Shown here: piece after piece, positions 50,758 through 61,187 of the stretch
Numbering within the stretch: position 1 is the first letter of the stretch
Layout of the letters: every line of letters begins with the position of its first letter
Origin: Pseudopyrenochaeta lycopersici
Lineage: Eukaryota > Ascomycota > Dothideomycetes > Pleosporales > Pseudopyrenochaetaceae
DNA length: 64,000 nt
Assembly: GCA_003313425.1 (NCBI GenBank)
Contig: NHZP01000004.1
Location: 124,001 to 188,000 of the forward strand
Reading direction: 5' to 3'
Notes under the pieces: generated by a model
What the model was told of the DNA's origin: nothing
Databases searched by the model: none
Seen by the model: only the letters and a program-made list of their open reading frames with translations
Position numbers and translations under genes: made by a program

Positions 50758-51129
50758 TCAAATCCACCGCCCTAGTCCCCAAACCTTTGGCCTCTTCTTC
50801 CCTCCCTCCCCACTCCCTCCACTCATAAGCGTTGCCTGCTCGTCCTCATTCCCGGTCAAAGTAGTATCCGCTCCATTCCAGGAATGACCATACACCGAGC
50901 TCCTCATACTCTTCCTCTTCTCCCCACCGCCAACACCTAAAACGCCTCGCTCCACAAGAACATTCCGCCGTGCAAGACTAACATCTTGTTCCACGACTGC
51001 TTTGGCCATTTTCCACAGCATCCATGTCTGGCATGAGATGAGGATCAGGATTAGTAGAAGCGTGACAAGCACGGCAAAGGATATGAAAAGGAAGAGCACG
51101 GTTTCGTCGTCACGGCTGTCGTTGCCCAT
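50758..51129 (-). CDS. small single-pass membrane protein, unknown function
   Basis: Intronless frame for 123 residues; I do not recognise it. A short acidic N-terminus (Asp-Asp-Glu) is followed by one strong transmembrane helix at about residues 11-33, rich in Leu, Ile, Phe and Val. A basic/amphipathic segment with Trp-Lys-Met-Ala-Lys follows, then a Gly-rich linker and a Gly/Lys-rich tail ending Trp-Gly-Leu-Gly-Arg-Trp-Ile. The frame remains open upstream only through a GTG at 51153, so the ATG at 51129 is the likely start. It lies tail-to-tail with the broken WD40 gene, about 110 nt away. Confidence 0.6.
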   Translation of the reverse strand: MGNDSRDDETVLFLFISFAVLVTLLLILILISCQTWMLWKMAKAVVEQDVSLARRNVLVERGVLGVGGGEKRKSMRSSVYGHSWNGADTTLTGNEDEQATLMSGGSGEGGKKRPKVWGLGRWI

Positions 51130-51857
51130 AATTACAGATGGTGAGTGTTGCACGGGGCGCTAGAAACAGGACTAGAGAATCCGGAGCGTATGCGAGCAGT
51201 CGTATATGTGTGCGTGCGTGTGTATATAGGGAAAAAGGAAAAAGGCCGAGCAAACAAGATGTGAAGGGTGAAGAGCGTGCCGTGGATGAACAATCTGACC
51301 GCTTAGACCCCATTTGCAGCGGGTGGCGGAGTTGGTCCACGTAACGCGTCGCACATTCGTTTCACAACCATCGACACAAGGGGTTGCACCCATGCCATTC
51401 CCATGCACCGGGTTTGATCAGAGCGGGAGCGTCTTCCATGATTGTCACGTAAAACGAGAGAATGTTTAAAGACACTCACAGAAAAAGGAGGCCATGGTAA
51501 TAACGAGATTATTATAGCCCCCTATGTTCTAGTTTTTAACCTGTTACTGACAAGATTCCTCGCTATGCAATTCCCAAAGCCAATAACAACATGCTGAAAG
51601 ATGAAGCATTAAAGCCGTCGTCAAGTCGTGATGTGAGGATGCTTTTCTGTTATGCAATTACCGATGCCGTCGTGAAATGACTCCAACCCGAAGCCAGAAG
51701 AGTCGTCTCTGGATCAAAATGTAATCTTATCCAAAAGAATGCCATGCCAAACCATGCCAAACACTCCTACTATAACAATGCAGATTGGCAAGGAAACGTC
51801 AAAAAGTCGCCGTCATATGCGACTTTTTCAACGCCACTAAAACCATGAATTCGTCAA
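51130..51857. other. intergenic region
   Basis: About 0.7 kb with the promoter of the small membrane protein and the 3' flank of the coiled-coil gene. It has an alternating GT/TA-rich patch at about 51205-51228 and nothing else I can support. Confidence 0.5.
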
Positions 51858-54800
51858 CTAAGCAGGGATGGCTTCATCCCCATTCACATCCTCCCCCTCC
51901 TCGACATTCTCATCAACACCAAAGCCAGAATCCCACTGGCGTTTTGCAACCTTCTTCTTGCCCTTCTTGCCAACCTTGACTTTTTCGCTCGTCTTCATGA
52001 CCTTGCCAATGGCTACACGATGGAGATCAACACCCTGGGTTTTGACCTCGACGCGCTTGAGCTTCATCTCCTGAACAGCCTTCAATGCGTCGGCATTGCG
52101 AGCCTTGAGGGCAGCGGCGAGCTGCTCGTTTTGGTCTTGGAGTTGGCGTTGCGAGAGGAGGAGTGCATCGACAGTAATGCGTGTATCTTCTTCCGCAGCT
52201 TCGAAGCGCTCTTTGAGCGTTGAGATTTGGGTTTCGAGGACAAGAATGGTTTCTGCGCGTGCATCGCCCATGAGCTGCAACTCTGTAATCTCGCGGGTAC
52301 GGTCCTCAATCGCCTCTTCAAATTCAGTTGTGCGCTGGGCAGATGAAGCTTGCAGATTTTGGATGGTAGCCTCGTGAGTAGAGATGACTGTTTTGAGAGC
52401 AGAGATCTGTTCGGTGTGCGAGCCGACAATGTTGAGGAGCTCGTTCGCTTCATCTTCAACACGCTGGGAGAGCGAGGCATTCTCCTTACGATAACCTTCA
52501 TTCTCTGCTTTCTGAGCATCAAGGTCTTCTTGAAGACCTACAATCGTTTCCTTTAGAGCTGTCGCCTCTGCTAGATGGAGCTGATCCTTCTCAGCGATTT
52601 CCTCGTTGATACGTTTAATTTCAAGTTGTTGTCGCTGGACCTGGTTATTAAGGTCTGTGATATTGGCCTGAAGCGAGGTGATCGTTGAATTGGTTGAATT
52701 CTCCAACGCCGTGTATTTTACCTTGAGATCCGCCAGCTGGGATGCAAGAGAGGCGACTTGAGTGTCACGATCCTGCTCAAGCGCATCCCGTTCTTCGGTC
52801 ATGATGATAAGATTGTTCTCGACAATAGCAAGAGTGTCCTGAAGCTCGATGATTTGCTGCTCAAGCTTGACGATCGTTTTCTCAGCAGTCTCACGCTGCT
52901 CTGTCTCGGATACGAGCTGCTGGGCGAGGTCGTCCTCACGCTCTTGAGCCTCCTCTTGAAGCTGAGCAATGGTTTCTTCCTTCTCTTGCTGCACCTGAAA
53001 CAGCTTGGAACGAAGCTCGTTCGCCTGGAGACCTGCGTTGTGAAGGCGGTTGTCAAGATCTTCAATCTTCTCATTGGCTTCATCGAGGTCGGCTTCGGTT
53101 TTCTCGCGTTGAGAGCGCTCAGTCGCTAGATTTCTCTGAAACTCCGCGACCTGCTCCTTGAGCTCGATGATCGTCTCGTTCAGGTTTTCGATGGTGTTGG
53201 CGTGTTGGTACACAAGCTCAGCCTGCTCATCGCGCTCGCCCTCAGCAAGTTCGCGACCCTCAGTCTGTGCGGCGAGACGCTCGCGAAGTATGGTCATTTC
53301 GGAGGTGATGGCGTCCACATCATCCTCCATGCGTGTGATGCGGCCTTCGAGCTCTTGAATATACTCTTCCTTCTGTTGGGCATCCGCCTCAGCAGCCTCG
53401 CGGCCATCCTGCTCGACAACAAGGTTCGCCTCTAGGCTCTGGACAGTCTCGGCATGTTCTTGCTCCATGCGGGCAATGGTCTCGTGGTGCTCAGCCTCGA
53501 AGGCGGTAGCAGTGACAGTAACACTGTCCAGGTCCTTACGATAGCCGTCGATCGCTTCGCGCAAGCGTTCCAAGGATGTCTCCTTGTCTTCGTTTTCGTC
53601 TTGCAGGCCATGAATCTGGGCGTCGTTCTCTTTGAGCTCATTCTCTTGGGTCTCGGCCAATTTGGTCAAGGTGGTGACACGCTCTTCAAGATCGAGAATT
53701 GTCCGTTGCTTTCCTTCGTTGCTTTTGTCGAGGTTGTAGACATCCTTCTCCAGCTGTTGCACGCGATCCTCAGACTCGCCGAGAAGGTCTAACACGCCCT
53801 CATATTGCCGTCGCAAAAGCACTTCGGTCTTCTGAGATGTGCTGATCAGCGTAAGCTTCTCCCGCAGCTCAAAGAATATGCCACTGAAGAGTTCAGGGAT
53901 CTTGCGGAGGAGCTGCTGGTTTGTGAGGCCAGCGGTGGTGTTGGGAAAGAACTTTTCGATCTCGCTGCGAAGGGCCTCGAAGCCGTGACGCATCTCAATC
54001 AGAATATCGGTGGTTGGAGCGCCAGCATCGATAAAGTGCAGGTTCTGAAGCTCGATGGTCATGACGCGAAGTGCGCCCTGAGACTCAGCAAGCAGAGCAA
54101 TGTAGTGCTGCAGTTCTCGCTCATAGCGCTCAACGGCCTGGTCCTGGATCTTGTCCGGTACAGGTGTGTCGTCGTCCTCGACCAATGTGTCGTGGCTGAG
54201 CTGCGAGATTTCCGGGAGGGACTTGAAGGTGACCTGGCTAGACAGCTCCAGCACCCGGGAAGCATACTTGCCGTTGGGTGTGTGCTCCATGTCCAGGTCC
54301 TGCGAGTAGTGGAGCTCGTCTGGGTTCACCAGTAGTAGCTCATCATCTTCGTCCTCTGACATGTGGGCGGCGGCGTCGTTGTCGTCGCCGTTGTAAAGCG
54401 AGGATGCACGCAGCTCGTCGATCTGGTCGCGGGCGTGGACCAGCTGCAGCTCCAGCTCCTCGGCATGCTCGTCGGTGATGTCTATATTTCCCAGCCGGCG
54501 GGCCTCCAGTCTGTACTCTAGATCCTTGATTGTCTCGTCTTGGGTACGGAGTTGGCGACGGAGCTCTAACAACAGCTTCTTGTCCTTCTTTTGGTGGTCT
54601 TGGAAATCATTGACCTCCTGGCTCAGATGGCTGCGGCGGAGGCGGCGACGGGTGCGGCCGTCCAAAACCGCGGTAAGAGGGGCATACTGGAACTGGGTGC
54701 CGTCCTCGTCTGCCTCGTCAACACGCTCAATATGCAGCTGGGCGGGCATGGACATGCGAGAACGGCGGGCGGTGGTGAAGCGGCTTCGCGAGGCGCCCAG

Positions 54801-55214
54801 GCGGTCGAGATGGGGAGTGAGGCCAGGCGCAGGTTGCGTTGACGCTGGCGGGAGGGCTGCGAGCTCTCCCTGGCCATCTTGCCCGGCGGTGGGCGGCTCA
54901 GAGTGACGGCGGTTGTGGCGACGGGTTGTGGCGGTGCTGTTCTGCGTCTCCAGGTGGATGGGATCGCCTTGCTGGGAGCGCGAGAAGGACTGCTCGATTT
55001 CCTCTGCAATCTGGTCCTCGTCGTCGTCGAGCTGCACCCTCTTCGTCCGCTTCGTCTGCGACAGTTCTGCAGTTGGAGAGGCCGTCCGCTTGCCCGTCGA
55101 CACAATGTCTTCGGACAGGGTCTGGTGCTTGGAAGGGCGGCCGCGTTTGCGTCGTGGGGCGTCCCCAGGGCCCTCGTGATGGTGTTCCGAGGGCAGGCCA
55201 CTCAATCGGGCCAT
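51858..55214 (-). CDS. AT-hook, very long coiled-coil protein
   Basis: Intronless gene for 1118 residues; the family is not recognised. The start at 55214 is followed by a basic AT-hook, Arg-Lys-Arg-Gly-Arg-Pro-Ser-Lys at about residues 22-29, a minor-groove DNA-binding element. A Ser/Thr/Asp-rich region with Lys-Arg-Thr-Lys-Arg resembles a nuclear signal. From about residue 190 to 1040 the protein is almost unbroken heptad coiled coil, very rich in Glu, Gln, Asp, Leu and Ala. The tail is Lys-rich (Lys-Val-Lys-Val-Gly-Lys-Lys-Gly-Lys-Lys-Lys), then acidic with Trp-Asp-Ser-Gly-Phe-Gly. The architecture suggests a nuclear scaffold or chromatin-associated rod, perhaps structural like NuMA-type proteins; that is inference. 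The frame runs open upstream to 55343 without a better ATG. Confidence 0.85.
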   Translation of the reverse strand: MARLSGLPSEHHHEGPGDAPRRKRGRPSKHQTLSEDIVSTGKRTASPTAELSQTKRTKRVQLDDDEDQIAEEIEQSFSRSQQGDPIHLETQNSTATTRRHNRRHSEPPTAGQDGQGELAALPPASTQPAPGLTPHLDRLGASRSRFTTARRSRMSMPAQLHIERVDEADEDGTQFQYAPLTAVLDGRTRRRLRRSHLSQEVNDFQDHQKKDKKLLLELRRQLRTQDETIKDLEYRLEARRLGNIDITDEHAEELELQLVHARDQIDELRASSLYNGDDNDAAAHMSEDEDDELLLVNPDELHYSQDLDMEHTPNGKYASRVLELSSQVTFKSLPEISQLSHDTLVEDDDTPVPDKIQDQAVERYERELQHYIALLAESQGALRVMTIELQNLHFIDAGAPTTDILIEMRHGFEALRSEIEKFFPNTTAGLTNQQLLRKIPELFSGIFFELREKLTLISTSQKTEVLLRRQYEGVLDLLGESEDRVQQLEKDVYNLDKSNEGKQRTILDLEERVTTLTKLAETQENELKENDAQIHGLQDENEDKETSLERLREAIDGYRKDLDSVTVTATAFEAEHHETIARMEQEHAETVQSLEANLVVEQDGREAAEADAQQKEEYIQELEGRITRMEDDVDAITSEMTILRERLAAQTEGRELAEGERDEQAELVYQHANTIENLNETIIELKEQVAEFQRNLATERSQREKTEADLDEANEKIEDLDNRLHNAGLQANELRSKLFQVQQEKEETIAQLQEEAQEREDDLAQQLVSETEQRETAEKTIVKLEQQIIELQDTLAIVENNLIIMTEERDALEQDRDTQVASLASQLADLKVKYTALENSTNSTITSLQANITDLNNQVQRQQLEIKRINEEIAEKDQLHLAEATALKETIVGLQEDLDAQKAENEGYRKENASLSQRVEDEANELLNIVGSHTEQISALKTVISTHEATIQNLQASSAQRTTEFEEAIEDRTREITELQLMGDARAETILVLETQISTLKERFEAAEEDTRITVDALLLSQRQLQDQNEQLAAALKARNADALKAVQEMKLKRVEVKTQGVDLHRVAIGKVMKTSEKVKVGKKGKKKVAKRQWDSGFGVDENVEEGEDVNGDEAIPA

Positions 55215-55991
55215 GATTGTGATGTGCTGTGGTCCAAAGCCGTCAGCGATCAATAATGGCACAAATCCTTGCAAAACAGTCCAACACTCGGGGGACAAAA
55301 AAAAAAAGGGTGCAATAGGGCTGCAAAGTCTCGAGACAGTCAATGAGCTTACCGACTAAGAATCAAGAAAGTCGGTGGGCAAAAAGCAACAGTCGTCCAA
55401 TGGCCCGTGGTCTATGCAAGTCCTCGCCAACACCTACAGGCAGATCACAGCAGACAGCGGCAGGGGGAGATTTTGGGTTGGAAAAGGGCGGGGCACGGTG
55501 TGGAGGAGCAACTTTGTACTAAGTCAAGAGGTGATTGACTGCTGCTTGAGGTGTGAAATGGGGGTGGTTGGGCTGTGGGAGTTTGTATGCTACGTCAACG
55601 GCAATCCCGCCGTGTCTCGTAGCCAATGGCTCGTGCTGCAACTAAAAATTCCCAGTCACGGCCCGCGGTGACGTCGACGCGACTGGTCTGTTGTACGCGT
55701 GCTCGCTGTGCATCAACGCTGAATGAGACACTCAACGTGCCGCACCGCCGTAGTGAATCTATCGAACAGCAGTGCCGCCCATTTTCACCCTATTCTGCCA
55801 ACACAATGGTGGTGCTGATACGTCATGTGAAAAGCAGTTTTGGACAAGTGCGACGCGTGCAGGGCTTCGCTGGCCAACGGACCCGACTAACCCTGTCAGG
55901 GGACGTTGGCCCTGGCCGCATTTGAGATGAACGCCTGGGTTCTTGCTCATGTTCAGAGTGACGGGTGCCATCGTCATTGCGTTGCGACAAC
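55215..55991. other. intergenic region
   Basis: About 0.8 kb: promoter of the AT-hook gene, with a poly-A run near 55296, and the 3' flank of the FAD oxidoreductase. No other feature was seen. Confidence 0.5.
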
Positions 55992-57605
55992 CTACGATTT
56001 CAACAAAAAGTCGCTCTGCATCAGGAACCCCTTGGCCGCGCTGCCAATTCCGTACAGCCCGCCTAAGGGCCAGGTCCGCCAAAATTGCCCGTACGCCCAT
56101 TCACTCCACGACTCCTGCTTCTCCTCACCAACACCTCCCGCAACGCCCTGTAAATCCACCTTGACTTTATCGTATACGCTCGGTAAGCTCTCTGCGTGAT
56201 ACGCTCTCCGCAAGCCCTTGTACTTCTGCTCGTCGTAAATATCCCAAAACTCTTGCTCCGTATAATACGCGTGGGCGTACAGGCACTTCATGCCACCCAG
56301 TTCCGTCACTTTGGTTTCAAAGTCCCTGTTCAGCTTGATAAATGCTCGCGCATCTTCAGGGCCCATGTCCCATATTCCCACATCGAGGAGAATGTCGGCT
56401 TTGACATTGTTACCTTGCGAGAAGCTGCGTTCATCCCTGGGCGCGGATTTGACCGGGCACAGCCAAAGGGGCCAGATGCCAGTCCTTTCATCGGTCCATC
56501 TCACGAACTCATCAGCTGCATTGTAAGGCACGCCATAGTCTTGAATAATGGCACGCGAGGATAGGCCAGACCGGTGCAGTGCATGTACCATCGTCCGCGA
56601 GTACATAAAAGGATCCAGCAGGTAGCGCGTGATGCGATTAAATGGCGTCGCAAAGTACTTGAAGGCGCGTAGCCCAGACCAGAATACGCCTCTGTCATAG
56701 CGAAAGAGGTAAGATTGTACGGGGATAGTTTCCCTATAATTCTCTTGCTGGCTTGTGCTCTTCTTTAAGGCATCCTCGGCATGCATATAGAACCATGGGT
56801 CATATGCTCTGTCGAACCGTTGTATTCGCCCAGGTATCGCATCATTAGTTAGCCGGCCGATCATGATCACACCGCTAGTCATCGAGTAGAGGATACCGTC
56901 CATGTAGTCGACGTCGGGTTGGCTCCCGTAGTGTTGCAGCTGCTGGACAGCCTCCTTTGTGTTATTGACCGGTATATATTGCAATTCCACATAACTCTTC
57001 GCGTCGATGAGCTCCATCTCCAATAGCGTGATGACGCCCAGACTCCCACAGCTTCCCGCCGCAGTGAAAAACAAATCGCGATGACTATCAGCAGAGGCCC
57101 AGATGATGTCGCCGTTGCCTAAGATAATCTCAATACCTGTGATGGTCCGATCAAAGAGACCAAACTTGAAAGAACTACTCTCCCCGCTTGTGCCTGCAAA
57201 GCTGCGTAGACATTAGCTTAAATTTTTTCAACTACGCATGTAGACCCTCGCCGACTCATCGCGAGCCTTACAGCAGACTCATTGTATTATTATCACTAGC
57301 ACTTACCCACCACCAACGGTTATATTGGGCAATTCCATCACTACCTTTGGTAGCAGTCCTTGGGTCAACGTAGCCTCTACAAGCTTATCCATCGGCACGT
57401 TCGGTTCTACTAGAACCTTCTTCTCCGCCTGGTTAAATTGCAAAACATGATTGAGGGAGCTGACATCGATGATCTTGTTGCGTTGACGAGACGACTGTCG
57501 GGTTGATAGCGTTGAGCCATGGTATATTCGAAACGGTGTTTGCGAAATACTAAATTTTGCGACTTGCGATGCGAGTGCGGCTACTGTGCTCTTGTGGGTT
57601 TCCAT
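55992..57605 (-). CDS. FAD-linked oxidoreductase, DHCR24/DWF1-like (copy A)
   Basis: FAD-dependent enzyme of 502 residues related to the delta24-sterol reductase group (human DHCR24, plant DWF1), within the FAD_binding_4/VAO superfamily. Exons 57605-57307 and 57201-55992; the intron (105 nt) falls exactly in the Thr-Val-Gly-Gly-Gly FAD loop. Visible motifs are Val-Asp-Val... (here Ile-Asp-Val-Ser-Ser-Leu-Asn), Val-Glu-Pro-Asn-Val-Pro-Met-Asp, Gly-Gly-Gly-Phe-Ala-Gly-Thr-Ser-Gly-Glu-Ser-Ser-Ser-Phe and Gly-Ser-Leu-Gly-Val-Ile-Thr. The C-terminal half has Leu-Phe-Arg-Tyr-Asp-Arg-Gly, Pro-Leu-Trp-Leu-Cys-Pro and Tyr-Tyr-Thr-Glu-Gln-Glu-Phe-Trp. No clear signal peptide or strong N-terminal anchor is seen from this start. 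The substrate is unknown and could be a sterol or another unsaturated lipid. It lies head-to-head with a diverged copy. Confidence 0.86.
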
Positions 57606-58327
57606 ATTGGATGATAAGCAGCGATAAGTGTTAGCAATGCTGATGAGCGGAATGAGGATGGACAACAGCGAAAGTGTTCTTGATGTGCAGCATAAGCGCG
57701 CAGGGCTGAGCCTTCTCCACTATAAGCTACCGATTCTTCCGCTCCATATCTGACTGCGAGCGCCAATACTCGGACAAGGAGATTGCTCTTGGTGCAAGCC
57801 GCAGGAACTGTGCTCAGCTCAAGAGTAGCCGTTGTCCTCGGGCTCTCGAGCACCCTCCGTCGCACCCAAACCTTCATTTTTTACCTGATGGATCGTAATG
57901 ACCACATTTATTTACTGCGATATTGGGCTGTCGTGACATGTCTGATCGAACGGGACCTTCTCATACTTGCCGGAAGCCCGGAAGGTGGATCCACTCGCTA
58001 AGGCGCTGACGTACGCTGGTTAGATGCACCTTCGCATGGAATGCCTGCGAGCTTCTGGAAGTAAGGTACACAGTGGTGAATGAAGCAGAAGAAAACATGT
58101 GAAGGGCGTCGCAAATTTCAGTAATTTTGATCAAGAGAAGGAGAAATAAAGGCAGACTCGTGCGATCCATCACACGTGTCCTATCGCGCGGCGCAAGTGC
58201 GACATGCTAGCGCGAGAAACATCGGTCAGCCCCATCCCCCAAAGCTAGTTGTCCAAAGTCACAGCCAGCTGTGCTCCTGTGAAGGCCACTTTCAACCCCC
58301 CAAGCTTCTCCAAGCAGTGTCGCAGCC
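57606..58327. promoter_or_regulatory. shared divergent promoter of the FAD oxidoreductase pair
   Basis: About 720 nt between the start codons of two related, oppositely oriented genes. The layout would allow co-regulation. I saw no strong repeated motif; the minus-strand frame into this region beyond 57605 has ATGs but no conserved sequence. Confidence 0.4.
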
Positions 58328-59836
58328 ATGGAGGCTCACAATGCCACTGTAGACAAACTACGCTCCAGCATTCAACGTTTCTATGACACCAAAACACCAT
58401 TCCGCGTATATCATGGCAGTACAAACAGTACCCGCCATGCCAATTTCGATCGAGATAACATTGTAGATGTCAGTTCTCTCAATCAAGTTCTATCTATTGA
58501 TTGTGAAAAGAAAACTGCGTTAGTCGAGCCCAATGTGCCTATGGATGCTCTCGTCCGCGAGACCATCAAGGCCGGCCTTCTTCCACCAGTAGTCATGGAG
58601 TTCCCTGGCATCACCGTGGGAGGAGGCTTTGTCGGAACTGCCGGTGAAAGTAGCAGCTTCAAATATGGTTTCTTCGACAGAACTATACAGAGCGCAGAAG
58701 TTGTACTTGCAGATGGGACGCTGATCACCGCATCGACGACTGAAAATCAGGAGCTTTTCGAGGGCTTGAGGGGGAGTTTCGGGACACTTGGAGTCCTCAC
58801 ACTGGTCGAAATGCAATTGGTTCCCTTGAAACAGATGGTTGAGGTTACCTATCATCCCACCTTTTCATACGAAAATGCCATCGGCAAGTTGCAGTATCAA
58901 ACATCGAGGCCTCAGAGTGACTACGTTGACGGTATTCTCTTCTCCAAAGGCCTTGGAGTGGTCGTGGCAGGCCAACTCGTCGATACTCCATCTTCTCCCG
59001 GAATACCAATCCGGCGTTTCTCCAAGCCTTGGAATGAATGGTTCTGGATCCATGCGAAGTCCCTCGCCCACAAAGGCACCATCACGAAAGAGCTCGTACC
59101 CATTGAGGATTATCTTTTCCGGTTCGATCGTGGTGCATTCTGGATGGGCATGTACGCTTACAAACATTTCATGGTGCCGTTCAATTGGCTGACACGCCTC
59201 TTGCTGGACTACTTCATGCATACTAGGATCATGTACCACGCACTGCACGCATCTGGTTATACGGATCGGTACATCATTCAGGACATTGCGTTTCCAGTGA
59301 ACAATACTGCTTCTTTCGTGGATTATATTGATCAAAACTTCGGTACATATCCGCTATGGCTGTGCCCATTAAGGAAAGATGGCAGAAGTTCAATGGGTCA
59401 TCCTAAAGTATTCATGGGCGCGATTAATGACGGGCAAACCGGAGAATACAGCGGCGAGTACATTAACGTAGGCGTATGGGGACCGTATCCGTCTGATGAA
59501 GGCGAATATGTCCGTGCAAATCGCGAAATTGAGAAGACGATGCGCGAACTGGGCGGTCTGAAGTGGCTCTATTCGCGTGTGTTCTACACGGAAGATGAGT
59601 GGTGGCAAGTGTATGATGCGCCGAAATACTTTGAGTTGCGCAAGAAATTCAAAGCGACCTCTCTACCAACGATCTGGGACAAGGTCAAGGACCGAGGTAG
59701 GAGAGAGGAGTTCGAGAACGGCTTGAAGGGTTGGATCAAGCGATTTGTAAAAAGTAACGCTTTATTGAGTGGGTCCTACGGTATATACAAGGCGGTTCGC
59801 GGTGGTGATTACATGCTGAGAAAGAAGAAACCCTAG
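58328..59836 (+). CDS. FAD-linked oxidoreductase, DHCR24/DWF1-like (copy B)
   Basis: Intronless paralogue of copy A, also 502 residues. The same motif order is present: Tyr-His-Gly-Ser-Thr near residue 25, Val-Asp-Val-Ser-Ser-Leu-Asn, Val-Glu-Pro-Asn-Val-Pro-Met-Asp, Thr-Val-Gly-Gly-Gly-Phe-Val-Gly-Thr-Ala-Gly-Glu-Ser-Ser-Ser-Phe (FAD loop), Gly-Thr-Leu-Gly-Val-Leu-Thr, Tyr-Leu-Phe-Arg-Phe-Asp-Arg-Gly and Pro-Leu-Trp-Leu-Cys-Pro. The C-terminus ends in basic Lys-Lys-Lys. Sequence identity to copy A by eye is moderate, so the duplication is old. One copy has lost, or the other has gained, the intron at the FAD loop. The sterol-reductase relationship is by family only; the reaction is unproven. 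Confidence 0.88.
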   Translation: MEAHNATVDKLRSSIQRFYDTKTPFRVYHGSTNSTRHANFDRDNIVDVSSLNQVLSIDCEKKTALVEPNVPMDALVRETIKAGLLPPVVMEFPGITVGGGFVGTAGESSSFKYGFFDRTIQSAEVVLADGTLITASTTENQELFEGLRGSFGTLGVLTLVEMQLVPLKQMVEVTYHPTFSYENAIGKLQYQTSRPQSDYVDGILFSKGLGVVVAGQLVDTPSSPGIPIRRFSKPWNEWFWIHAKSLAHKGTITKELVPIEDYLFRFDRGAFWMGMYAYKHFMVPFNWLTRLLLDYFMHTRIMYHALHASGYTDRYIIQDIAFPVNNTASFVDYIDQNFGTYPLWLCPLRKDGRSSMGHPKVFMGAINDGQTGEYSGEYINVGVWGPYPSDEGEYVRANREIEKTMRELGGLKWLYSRVFYTEDEWWQVYDAPKYFELRKKFKATSLPTIWDKVKDRGRREEFENGLKGWIKRFVKSNALLSGSYGIYKAVRGGDYMLRKKKP

Positions 59837-61187
59837 ATACAAAGGCCGTAAACTGTTGGATTTTATATATTTAACCATTCATGCTGAACTACAAAATGGA
59901 ATTCGCGGCTTGAGGATGGAGCGCGTAAAAGGCATGAAAGTTAATTATTGTTTGGCCGCTTTAGTACGCTAAAATTCCGCTCTCTCCTTCGTCTCACCTT
60001 TTCCCACCTCTTGCCAAGTGTCCAAACCAAGCCTCTCCTTAAACAACCATGCAGGTATAGATGAATATCGAGCGCTTATTTGTAATTGACGATTTGTGAA
60101 ATCATCGTCCCAATTCGCGGTTGCGGCTGGCAACCACAGCCTGATATTCGGCGGATGCCTCTTGACTCCCACAGACTAAAAATGATTCCAAATCGCTCGA
60201 GCATGTCCAAGATCGTCATCGAAATGACGGGACATCAGCCCGGACTAAAGGATCGCCGGAGAACCACCATTGTTCCCGAAATCTCCAAAAATATTTGCAT
60301 ACGTGGCTGGGAATCCCGGTATGTGGTGTTGTTCCACTGCTGTGTCCAGTCACAGCGCAGCGTCGTCTCCGTTTTCGAGTTCGTTCCGACCATGCATGTT
60401 CTTTGTACCGTTGTGTACCGCCAATGTACCGCGCCTCCACTATGAACATTGCTCAAAGCTTCAAACGATAATCTTATCTGCAAGGAGCTGTCGCGCCTCC
60501 AATGAGGATTAACATGTGGATGACGCAGCGTCGGATGCTCAGCGATGGCACAATGAGCTAGCAACTCCATACGTATGCCTTTGTATTGTTCATGCACATC
60601 GTGTTGGTACATTGCATTGTTCCTGCGTCATATAATAGAAATGTGTAGCTTCTGCCCCAGGCCGAACTAATCCGCACAGGGATAGAGACATTGGAGGAAG
60701 CCACATGCCCTCGTGTAATGCCTTTCCTTCTCTAGGCTATTGTGTAAAAGCCTAGCTGCCACCATTTCTCGCATCCAGGGATACCGTTGTCTCGGCTTCT
60801 TTGCCCCCAATTTCTAATTCACAAGAGTTCGGCCTTGGGTATACAAAGAACCAGCAACGGTAAGCCTGCGGAAGGACCCGGCACATGATCATTGGTTATA
60901 CGACGTTAGTTCGAATGACTTGACCGCTAGACAGCATTGTGGAAGATGCGGATCCAAAATACTGCAAGCCCAGCCACAGGGTATGCCAATTAAGACGATT
61001 CCAAATGATTCCGGACGTGACATCGCAGCTGGTCGCATGCCTTTGATTGACATGTGCTTCCAAATATGATCAATACGGGGCCGGCGCAAACGACAAGTAG
61101 TTACGGCTACAGACAAAATATTCTTTTTAAAATGCCCCGGTTACTCAGCTCCAAGGTGCAATTTTTCGTGGACTCTCAACATTCGTT
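59837..61187. other. intergenic region with possible minus-strand relic
   Basis: About 1.35 kb between two plus-strand genes. On the minus strand, 60172-59969 reads 67 codons of coding-like sequence (Asn-Ile-Arg-Leu-Trp-Leu-Pro, Trp-Asp-Asp-Asp-Phe-Thr, ending Lys-Glu-Arg-Ala-Glu-Phe stop) but begins at GTG. A GTATGC donor and a TTTTTAG acceptor could link it to a frame beginning at 60449, giving about 116 residues. I do not recognise it and give it low weight. Confidence 0.3.
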
